Shown here one piece after another: positions 20,623 through 27,128 of a stretch of DNA of 64,000 nt; the stretch's first letter is position 1, and every line of letters starts with the position of its first letter. Location: contig CBDCTQ010000058.1 of assembly GCA_965222105.1 (NCBI GenBank), positions 1-64,000 of the forward strand, given 5' to 3'. The notes under the pieces were generated by a model. The model saw nothing but the letters and a program-made list of their open reading frames with translations, was not told the DNA's origin and ran no database searches. The DNA comes from CALGLS01 sp965222105 (lineage in GTDB: Bacteria > Bacteroidota > Bacteroidia > Chitinophagales > Saprospiraceae). The translations under genes and the position numbers were made by a program.

Positions 20623-22230
20623 TCATTGATCCAACTTTATTTTAATCAGTACTTCTTCTTTTTTCGATTTATTCACTTCAATTAAACATTCGCCATCCTG
20701 CGAGTGAGTGATGCGATGGGTATTGAAGCCAGATACCTTAACAACATTTTTTACATCATGCAAATCAAAATATGATAATTTTATGGTCTCGCCGGAGGTG
20801 TCATCAATCTGATAAGCGGTTAGAACTCCGCTATCGAAACGGTCACTATATCTGGTAGGAACAACATCAACAGGTAAGTCGAGATTTTTAATATTATCTA
20901 GAAATAGTAAATAGTGTGTCTGATTATGCTTTATATAATGAAATGACATGCTACGTTTTCCATTAAATCCAGTCTGCTTCTTTGGTAACTTTTTTATCCA
21001 ATCAATTTTTCCATTTTTAGAAAATCTAATGACCAATATATCGTCGTAATGATATGTATAATAGCTTCTTTTAGTGCCCGGTCGCCATATTGAGTATTGC
21101 TCTTCGCAAAAGAAAACCATGCTACCGTCTTTATTTGGTTCAACAAAAAGTACATTCAGGTCTCTTAAACCCTTTATTTTAGCGTTCCATTTTTCCTTTT
21201 CATCTTGTTTTTTAGCATATTGCTCCATAACATCTTCAGGAATTTCTTCATTGATAGCGGTTAAAATTTCCCCTTTTTCGTTCAAATACCAAACGAATAT
21301 CCCTTCAGAATTCTTTAATTCTTCTCCTTTGCTGTAAAAGCCAGCACATACCAATTCATTAGGAAAACTATCCAAAAAAATAAGATTATGTATGAATTGC
21401 CTATTTAATGAGGTCGGAATTTTATGAAATGCCTCTGATAGGCCATCAATGACGAACAACTCCATTTTATAGTTTGGAACTATATCCTCGTCGTTTTTTT
21501 TATCTTTGCCTGAATCATCATTGTATACTTTGCTCAAAATATAAGCCTTAGTATCATTTGATATAAAAGTATCATAGAAATCCAACTTTCTCAGGGTGTA
21601 AGGCATTTTTACTTCTTTTCCCCAAATGATGTTTAAACTTTCATCAAAGACAAATAATCCAACGGAACTGAAAATTTTTGTATCTTTTCCTTTAGGTGTT
21701 ATGCTGTATAGGAATAGTAAGTTTTTTCCGTCTGGAGAAATGACATAATCAAGCTTATCACCAAAATGAGCTGAAAACATAGTACCAATAATACTCTTAC
21801 TTACTTCTCTTTGTTTTCCTTTGATATGAAATAGCAAAATATCTTTGGTCAAAAAAGTACCTGTTTGGAAATCAATTTCACGGTAAAAAACCTCATGATC
21901 TGAATTAGACTTAACTGTAAAAATGAAAAAATATCTGTCATTGAATTCGATTACATCTTCAAAAGTCGCTCCTTTAGGTAAATCACTGATATTATTCGAT
22001 GAAATCAGGTTCAAGTTTTTGGCATCCAATTTTTGAATTACTGTTTCTGATTTCTTGAAAACTTTTATTGCTAATAGTTCACCATCTTTTTGGAAGTATC
22101 TTCGGTAATACGCATTTTCTGATTTATAGGGCTTACCAATTTCGTATCCCAAATTCTTGACATACTTAATTTGGGTAAATCCAAAAAAGGGTAAAACCAT
22201 TAGCAAGAATGTGGCTATTATTATTTTCAT
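20623..22230 (-). CDS. Exported protein of unknown function, beta-propeller-like
   Basis: 535 residues with a clear signal peptide (MKIIIATFLLMVLPFFGFTQ). The remainder alternates short strands in blocks of about 60 residues, for example YRRYFQKDGELLAIKVF, LDYVISPDGKNLLFLYSI and GSMVFFCEEQYSIW, which is the look of a beta-propeller; no known domain or catalytic motif is visible. The gene is more AT-rich than its neighbours, which may reflect acquisition. It is convergent with the T9SS cargo gene (58-base gap) and divergent from the Pycsar-type effector gene. Confidence 0.65.
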   Translation of the reverse strand: MKIIIATFLLMVLPFFGFTQIKYVKNLGYEIGKPYKSENAYYRRYFQKDGELLAIKVFKKSETVIQKLDAKNLNLISSNNISDLPKGATFEDVIEFNDRYFFIFTVKSNSDHEVFYREIDFQTGTFLTKDILLFHIKGKQREVSKSIIGTMFSAHFGDKLDYVISPDGKNLLFLYSITPKGKDTKIFSSVGLFVFDESLNIIWGKEVKMPYTLRKLDFYDTFISNDTKAYILSKVYNDDSGKDKKNDEDIVPNYKMELFVIDGLSEAFHKIPTSLNRQFIHNLIFLDSFPNELVCAGFYSKGEELKNSEGIFVWYLNEKGEILTAINEEIPEDVMEQYAKKQDEKEKWNAKIKGLRDLNVLFVEPNKDGSMVFFCEEQYSIWRPGTKRSYYTYHYDDILVIRFSKNGKIDWIKKLPKKQTGFNGKRSMSFHYIKHNQTHYLLFLDNIKNLDLPVDVVPTRYSDRFDSGVLTAYQIDDTSGETIKLSYFDLHDVKNVVKVSGFNTHRITHSQDGECLIEVNKSKKEEVLIKIKLDQ

Positions 22231-22341
22231 GTTTATGATTGAAAATTAAGCAATGGGTCGAGCGGGTTTTGCAGCATGTTAAATCATTCCATTTTCAATT
22301 GTGGATCAAAACAAAGCTACATCTTTTTCGCCAATCTTTCG

Positions 22342-22375
22342 TATTTTTGTTTAGCAATAGTAACTTGCGCTAAAC
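22342..22375 (+). promoter_or_regulatory. Candidate promoter and operator of the Pycsar-type effector gene
   Basis: TATTTTTG at 22342-22349 fits the Bacteroidota -7 consensus. Starting at its last base is a perfect inverted repeat GTTTAGC, 13-base spacer, GCTAAAC (22349-22375). The start codon follows at 22383. The repeat covers the expected transcription start and whole leader, so it could be an operator or an mRNA hairpin that hides the ribosome site. Confidence 0.45.
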
Positions 22376-22382
22376 AAAAACA

Positions 22383-23627
22383 ATGACCGTGAAAGAAATC
22401 AGCGACGATCATCAGCAGCAAAATCCGGGGGCTTCTTTTCTGTCCAACATCATTAATGCGGCCAGCCAGCACGTGCTCAACCTTTTCAATCAGCAGTATG
22501 ACAGCCGGTATTTGTACCACAGCTATGAGCGAACGGCTGGCATCGTCGACAAAGCAGCTGAAGTTGGAGAGGCGACGGAACTGTCTGAATCACAGGTGGA
22601 AGTGGTGATGCTGGCGGCTTGGTTTTGTGAGACGGGATATCTGAAAGACACCTCTGAATTGGCTGCGGCGAGTGCTGCCGAGGCCCGAACTTTTTTGCAA
22701 AAGCAAGGCTACTCAACCGACAAACTCAACAAGGTGGTGGCCTGCATTACCGCAACGGGCGACACGGTCAACCCCGTGACCATCGAAGAGCAGGTGCTCA
22801 ACGACGCCATTGCTGCCCGTAGTTGTGGAGATCGTTTTTTCGAGCAGTTTCCATTATTGCGGCTGGAGTGGGAGCTGCTGCAAAACCGACATTTGTCGAA
22901 CCTGGAATGGCAGCAACTACAGATGCAACACTTATTGCAGACGCGCTTTTTGACGCCTTTCGGCAAATTGAATTATGCACCCATTGTGGCGGCCAATATC
23001 CAAAGTCAGAAAACAAAGGTAGAAAAGATCAAGCCGGATCAATTGCCTGTCGGTGGAGAAGAAAACCAACAGCGGCTGTTCCGCCAAATCGGACCCAAGC
23101 GATCCGGCGGCGGCATACAGACTTTTTTCCGGACCAACTACCGCAACCACATCAACCTCAGCGCCATTGCCGACAATAAGGCCAACATCATGATCAGCGT
23201 CAACGCCATTTTGATATCGGTCATTATTTCCATTCTTTCTTACCGCAATCTCTCCCAAACCCAGCCTATGGTGCTGCTGCCGGTCGTGATCTTTTTGATA
23301 ACGGGGCTGACCTCGCTGATCTTCGCCGTGTTGTCGATCCGGCCCAAAGTGACTTCACTCAATGAGGGGCTGATCGAGATGGAAGAGGCCAAAAAGAACG
23401 TGACTTTTTTCGGCAACTTTATACACCTCGACCTCGAACAATACGAGGAGGCGATGGATGCCGTGTTGCGCGACGGTGAACTCCTGTACGGCAATATGGT
23501 GCGCGACCTGTATTACCTGGGCAAAGTGCTGGACAAAAAATACCGGTTTCTCACCATGTCGTACAATATTTTTATGATCGGCTTCATCGCTACGGTGATC
23601 ACGTTTTTGATTGCCATTTTCAGTTGA
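22383..23627 (+). CDS. Pycsar-type two-TM effector fused to a degenerate HD domain
   Basis: 414 residues. Residues about 28-160 have the helix pattern of an HD phosphohydrolase, with the first histidine kept in LYHSYERT (His46), but the HD pair is replaced by Cys82-Glu83 in LAAWFCETGYL, so metal-dependent hydrolysis is doubtful. Residues about 240-414 match the DUF5706/Pycsar effector type: NYRNHINLSAIADNKANIM, a first TM (about 265-285), a second TM (about 298-320), an EQYEEAMD-type linker and a C-terminal TM ending the protein. Family members sense cyclic pyrimidine nucleotides and impair the membrane in anti-phage defence. No nucleotide cyclase is seen within the window, so the trigger is unknown. 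Its end is convergent with dapA, 24 bases away. Confidence 0.8.
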   Translation: MTVKEISDDHQQQNPGASFLSNIINAASQHVLNLFNQQYDSRYLYHSYERTAGIVDKAAEVGEATELSESQVEVVMLAAWFCETGYLKDTSELAAASAAEARTFLQKQGYSTDKLNKVVACITATGDTVNPVTIEEQVLNDAIAARSCGDRFFEQFPLLRLEWELLQNRHLSNLEWQQLQMQHLLQTRFLTPFGKLNYAPIVAANIQSQKTKVEKIKPDQLPVGGEENQQRLFRQIGPKRSGGGIQTFFRTNYRNHINLSAIADNKANIMISVNAILISVIISILSYRNLSQTQPMVLLPVVIFLITGLTSLIFAVLSIRPKVTSLNEGLIEMEEAKKNVTFFGNFIHLDLEQYEEAMDAVLRDGELLYGNMVRDLYYLGKVLDKKYRFLTMSYNIFMIGFIATVITFLIAIFS

Positions 23628-23651
23628 GGTGTGGTTGTTTTAAAGCATAGC

Positions 23652-24554
23652 CTATTCCAACAACTTAGCCATTTCATTTTTCAGTCCTTCCATATTTTTT
23701 TCCGAAAGGGGGGTAAGCGGCAGGCGCACTTCGCGGGAGCAGAAGCCCTGGATTTCGAGAGCGGCTTTTACGCCGGCGGGGTTGCCTTCGAGGTAGAGCC
23801 AATGGTGGAGGTCGAGTAGTTGGAGGTGGAGGCGGGAGGCGGAAGTAAAGTCATTGTTGAGAGCGTGGTTGACCATGCTGGAAAAGGGGTGGGGGAGGGC
23901 GTTGGCTATGACGGATATGACGCCGTGGCCACCGCAGGCGATGCAGGCGAGGGTAGTGGGATCGTCGCCGGAAAGGACGAGGAATTTGTCGGGGGCATTT
24001 TTGATGATGTGGGAGGTTTGGACAATGTCGCCGGAAGCTTCTTTTACGGCGATGAATTTGGGGTTTGATCTGGCCAGTCGCACAACAGTCTGGGGGAGGA
24101 TGTTGGAGCTGGTGCGGCCGGGCACGTTGTAGAGGATGATGGGAAGGGGGCAATGATCGGCTACGGCAGCATAGTGTTGGAAGATGCCTTCCTGGGTGGG
24201 TTTGTTGTAGGCAGGGCTGCTGGAGAGGATGGCGTCGACCCCTGTAAAATCAAAATTTTTGATATGGTGGATGAGTGCGGAAGTATTGTTGTGGCCGAAC
24301 ATGCCCGCTACGAGGGGAAGGCGGCTGTTGTTCACCTTGGCGGTAAATTCGATGATCTGCCGGGATTCGTTTTCCGAAAGGGTAGCCGATTCGCCGGTAG
24401 AGCCCAGTGTTACGAGGTAATCGACGCCACCGGATATGGTGTGTTCAATGATTCTTTGCAAAGCCGGGAAGTCAATAGCTCCGTTTTTGAAAGGAGTGAC
24501 GAGGGCGACTCCAGTGCCTTTAAACCGTTTCGAGTTGTTGGTCGGTGTTGACAT
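23652..24554 (-). CDS. dapA: 4-hydroxy-tetrahydrodipicolinate synthase
   Basis: Cytoplasmic class I aldolase that condenses pyruvate with aspartate semialdehyde, the first step of lysine and diaminopimelate synthesis. 300 residues, the usual length. Visible signatures: GTGVALVTPF near the N-terminus, the TLGSTGESATLSENE loop that binds substrate, the proton-relay tyrosine in ILYNVPGRTSSNILP and the Schiff-base lysine in FIAVKEASGD, followed by SGDDPTTLACIACGGHGVIS. The first 35 bases overlap the end of the upstream DUF6913-like gene, so the two are probably one transcript. Confidence 0.96.
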   Translation of the reverse strand: MSTPTNNSKRFKGTGVALVTPFKNGAIDFPALQRIIEHTISGGVDYLVTLGSTGESATLSENESRQIIEFTAKVNNSRLPLVAGMFGHNNTSALIHHIKNFDFTGVDAILSSSPAYNKPTQEGIFQHYAAVADHCPLPIILYNVPGRTSSNILPQTVVRLARSNPKFIAVKEASGDIVQTSHIIKNAPDKFLVLSGDDPTTLACIACGGHGVISVIANALPHPFSSMVNHALNNDFTSASRLHLQLLDLHHWLYLEGNPAGVKAALEIQGFCSREVRLPLTPLSEKNMEGLKNEMAKLLE

Positions 24555-25071
24555 GCTGGAGCAATTTTTCGGTCTGTGCGATGAAATATTCGAGGTCTTT
24601 TCCCGGAGGCATTTCGATCATAAGGTCGTAGTAGAAGGGCAATTCGGTAGCGGGGCCGATGCGGAGGTGTGCGTTGGAGCGGGCGGAGATGTTTTGTAAC
24701 AATAAGTTTTCATCGAGGTACAAGTTGAACAGAATGTCGAATGGGGTTTGGATGAACCTGTCGACGCGGTGGCCGTAGGGTTGGAGGGAAAAGCTGACCT
24801 CTTTTTTCCCGAAGAGAGGGTAGGGATATCCCGGGTCGTCGGTTTTGCTGTTGGAGTAGGCCAGCGTTTTTACTTTTTTGTCCTGTTGTTGGAGTTGGCG
24901 GTCAAACCGTTGGATAATGGGGAGGACGCCGGGTATGGAGGCGTTGAAGAGTATGCCGACCAATTTGGCGTTGGCAAAGCTGACGGGTAGCCTGAGTGGC
25001 TTGTGTTGTTGGAGTTGTTTGTTCAATTGTTGGAAATGCCACTTTTTTCTCCATTGATATATTAAACTCAT
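24520..25071 (-). CDS. Conserved Bacteroidota protein, DUF6913-like
   Basis: 183 residues, no signal peptide and no TM. The central part (SFANAKLVGILFNASIPGVL, then DKKVKTLAYSNSK and LFGKKEVSFSLQPYG) and the end (FYYDLMIEMPPGKDLEYFIAQ) fit the small DUF6913-type proteins of Bacteroidota, whose role is unknown; the name is from memory. The start ATG at 25071 gives MSLIYQWRKKWHF. The 3' end overlaps dapA, a linkage I believe recurs in the phylum, suggesting a link to lysine or cell-wall precursor metabolism. Confidence 0.72.
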   Translation of the reverse strand: MSLIYQWRKKWHFQQLNKQLQQHKPLRLPVSFANAKLVGILFNASIPGVLPIIQRFDRQLQQQDKKVKTLAYSNSKTDDPGYPYPLFGKKEVSFSLQPYGHRVDRFIQTPFDILFNLYLDENLLLQNISARSNAHLRIGPATELPFYYDLMIEMPPGKDLEYFIAQTEKLLQHVNTDQQLETV

Positions 25072-25170
25072 AGATGTTTACTTTTTTGTTATTTAACGAA
25101 CGGTTTGCTGGGTAGCTTGTGTTGGTCAAATAACGGAGTTAGGATTGTGCGGTGTTTCAAAAGTGCGGCC

Positions 25171-26172
25171 TCAACCTGTGGGTTTTTTCTCGGTGGTTTC
25201 TTTCTCTTTGGTCAATTCTTTTTTGAGGTCGAACCGGCCCATTTGGCTGTATTTGCGGATGCGGTTTTTGATGCGTTTTTTCGGGTCGATGGACAGTTGT
25301 TCGGCGATCTCTTTTTTGAGGTGTCGTTTGAGTGCTTTGGCCATATCATCGGGGGAGGTGTGGGCACCTCCGAGGGGTTCTTTGACGATGTCGTCGATGA
25401 GGCCAAAGTCGAGCATATGGTCGGCGGTGAGTTTGAGAGCTTCGGCGGCTTGTTCCTTATAGTCCCAGCTACGCCAGAGGATGGAGGAGCAGGATTCGGG
25501 AGAGATGACGGAGTACCAGGTGTTTTCGAGCATGAAGACGCGGTCGCCCAGTCCGATACCGATGGCGCCTCCGGAGGCTCCTTCGCCGATGACGTAACAG
25601 ATGACGGGCACTTTGAGTTGAGCCATTTCGATGAGGTTGCGGGCGATGGCTTCGGCCTGGCCTCGTTCTTCGGCTTCGATGCCGGGATATGCGCCGGGGG
25701 TATCGATGAGGCAGACGATGGGGAGGTTGAACTTTTCGGCGAGTTTCATCAGGCGGAGGGCTTTGCGATAGCCTTCGGGGTTGGCCATTCCGAAGTTGCG
25801 GAATTGGCGCATTTTGGTGTTGACGCCTTTCTGGTGTCCGATGATGACGAGGTTTTGGCCGTCGATATTGGCGAGGCCTCCAACGATGGCTTTATCGTCG
25901 CCGTGGAAGCGGTCGCCGTGTAGTTCGACGAATTTTTTGGTCATCTGTTCGATATAGAACATGGTATAGGGCCGTTCGGGGTGTCGGGAGAGTTGTACCT
26001 TTTGCCATCCGGTAAGGTTGCCGTAAATTTCTTTTCGGAGGCTTTTAATTTTGGATTCGAGTTCCTTGACGGAGTTGGTAACGTCGACATCACCAGCTTC
26101 ACCGACCTGTTTCAGCTTATCGAGCTGTTGGTACAGGTTTTCGAGGGGTTGTTCAAAGTCAAGGAAAATCAT
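25171..26172 (-). CDS. accA: Acetyl-CoA carboxylase carboxyltransferase subunit alpha
   Basis: Alpha subunit of the carboxyltransferase that moves CO2 from biotin to acetyl-CoA, forming malonyl-CoA for fatty-acid synthesis; it works with AccD, which is not in the window. 333 residues. Signatures: the N-terminal MIFLDFEQPLENLYQQLDKL helix pair, FVELHGDRFHGDD, the crotonase core LIDTPGAYPGIEAEERGQAE, VICYVIGEGASGGAIGIG and the C-terminal SPESCSSILWRSWDYKEQAA. The lysine-rich tail (ELTKEKETTEKKPTG) is a lineage-specific extension. It stands 99 bases upstream of the DUF6913-like gene on the same strand. Confidence 0.96.
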   Translation of the reverse strand: MIFLDFEQPLENLYQQLDKLKQVGEAGDVDVTNSVKELESKIKSLRKEIYGNLTGWQKVQLSRHPERPYTMFYIEQMTKKFVELHGDRFHGDDKAIVGGLANIDGQNLVIIGHQKGVNTKMRQFRNFGMANPEGYRKALRLMKLAEKFNLPIVCLIDTPGAYPGIEAEERGQAEAIARNLIEMAQLKVPVICYVIGEGASGGAIGIGLGDRVFMLENTWYSVISPESCSSILWRSWDYKEQAAEALKLTADHMLDFGLIDDIVKEPLGGAHTSPDDMAKALKRHLKKEIAEQLSIDPKKRIKNRIRKYSQMGRFDLKKELTKEKETTEKKPTG

Positions 26173-26336
26173 ATACTGCTCAAATTGTGTTTAGGGTTAT
26201 AAAAAAGTAGGGGTATTGTTCCTCGTAGCATGTTGGGGTCGTGGTGCGTTGGGCTCATTTGAGCCAACTAAGGTAATACGTAGCCACGATAAGGTGGGAA
26301 CAATGCGAAACTTTTTTTAATTTTTTCCGGTTTTTA

Positions 26337-26397
26337 TTGCGTCTTTGCCTGGAAGGCATTACTTTTGCAGGGCTTAACGCTCTACGGAGCGTTTTTT
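26337..26397 (+). promoter_or_regulatory. Candidate promoter followed by a hairpin, upstream of the tRNA-Asp array
   Basis: TTG at 26337-26339 and TACTTTTG at 26360-26367, 20 bases apart, fit the Bacteroidota promoter consensus (TTTG / TAnnTTTG). Transcription would begin near 26373. Directly downstream a hairpin AACGCTC-tacg-GAGCGTT (26375-26392) is followed by six T, the form of an intrinsic terminator (26375-26397). No plus-strand gene lies between, so the pair could make a very short RNA, act as an attenuator, or be a promoter with a structured start for the tRNA transcript. Confidence 0.45.
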
Positions 26398-26518
26398 GTG
26401 TGTTATGGAGGGGTTGATCCCGAAACGAGTTCGGGCAAATGCTACCTTCACTCCGTTCCGACAGCCAGGCTTACCTACCGACAGGTAGATTTGCTGATGA
26501 GCTGGAAAGCGCGGATAA

Positions 26519-26609
26519 GGTCCGGTAGTTGAGTTGGTTGGAATACCTGTCCCGATAACGATCGGGAGGGTCGCGGGGGCTGGAAAAACATATTTAAAAA
26601 GAATAAAAA
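26519..26609 (+). pseudogene. tRNA-Asp pseudocopy 1 (palindrome in place of the anticodon arm)
   Basis: First unit of a 91-base tandem array. It keeps the tRNA-Asp 5' acceptor strand and D arm (GGTCCGGTAGTTGAGTTGG) with two changes, then carries TCCCGATAACGATCGGGA (26550-26567) where the anticodon arm should be. It keeps GGGTCGCGGG but lacks the T loop and 3' acceptor strand, so it cannot fold as a tRNA. Confidence 0.85.
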
Positions 26610-26700
26610 GGTCCGGTAGTTCAGTTGGTTAGAATACCTGTCCCGATAATGATCGGGAGGGTCGCGGGGGCTGGAAAAACATACTTAAAAAGAATAAAAA
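26610..26700 (+). pseudogene. tRNA-Asp pseudocopy 2 (palindrome in place of the anticodon arm)
   Basis: Second 91-base unit. Its first 31 bases are identical to the functional tRNA that follows. TCCCGATAATGATCGGGA (26641-26658) replaces the anticodon arm, and the 3' half is replaced by a spacer shared with unit 1 (GCTGGAAAAACATA, then TTAAAAAGAATAAAAA). It is less diverged than unit 1, so duplication probably spread away from the functional gene. Confidence 0.85.
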
Positions 26701-26774
26701 GGTCCGGTAGTTCAGTTGGTTAGAATACCTGCCTGTCACGCAGGGGGTCGCGGGTTCGAGTCCCGTCCGGACCG
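26701..26774 (+). tRNA. tRNA-Asp (anticodon GTC)
   Basis: Complete cloverleaf: acceptor GGTCCGG pairs with CCGGACC, D arm GTTCAGTTGGTTAGAAT, anticodon stem CCTGC/GCAGG with loop CTGTCAC (anticodon GTC), variable GGGTC, T arm GCGGG-TTCGAGT-CCCGT and discriminator G. CCA is not encoded. It is the third unit of the 91-base array and borders the accessory region that starts at about 26.8 kb, so it is a plausible integration target. Confidence 0.97.
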
Positions 26775-26789
26775 CAAATAATGCGCCTA

Positions 26790-26823
26790 AACCCTTGTAA
26801 ATCAACAATTTACGAGGGTTTTT
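26790..26823 (+). terminator. Intrinsic terminator after tRNA-Asp
   Basis: Stem AACCCTTGTAAAT (26789-26801) pairs with ATTTACGAGGGTT around the loop CAACA, with one G-U pair, followed by a T run. It lies 15 bases after the tRNA and should end its transcript. Confidence 0.85.
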
Positions 26824-26832
26824 CTTTGCTTA

Positions 26833-27057
26833 CTAAAACATAACTAAAACATTCCCTAAATTTCCTCCTATTATTTTCGCTTTCCGGTTCTTCGGTGTTG
26901 TGGGGTATGCTAATTTCCTTTTATTTCTGTGATGTTTGTTTTTGTTGGATGAAGGAAGTAGCGGCGGTGCTATTTCTTGAGTGGAACTGTTGTGGCGATT
27001 TTTTGACCGGCGGCTAATATTCTTGTTTTCCAGATTTTTCTTTGTATTTTCTTCCAA
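26833..27057 (-). CDS. Small basic protein, doubtful
   Basis: An open frame of 74 codons from TTG, rich in Lys, Arg and Asn (KNISRRSKNRHNSST). A second short frame begins with ATG at about 27106 (MFDNNSSKVKSRKPAS) and runs into it out of frame, so a broken small gene downstream of the BT4734-type primase gene is possible. Low complexity and the absence of a family make this weak. Confidence 0.2.
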   Translation of the reverse strand: MEENTKKNLENKNISRRSKNRHNSSTQEIAPPLLPSSNKNKHHRNKRKLAYPTTPKNRKAKIIGGNLGNVLVMF

Positions 27058-27128
27058 CTGAGCTGGCTGGCTTTCGGGACTTTACTTTTGAGGAATTATT
27101 GTCGAACATTGCCAAAAACACTCCCCGG

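Noticed and set aside
25105..25923. 272-codon plus-strand frame opposite accA
   Set aside because: Antisense shadow of a secure accA gene.
26519..26774. CRISPR-like array
   Set aside because: Regular 91-base spacing, but the unit is a tRNA and the spacers are identical; no cas genes.
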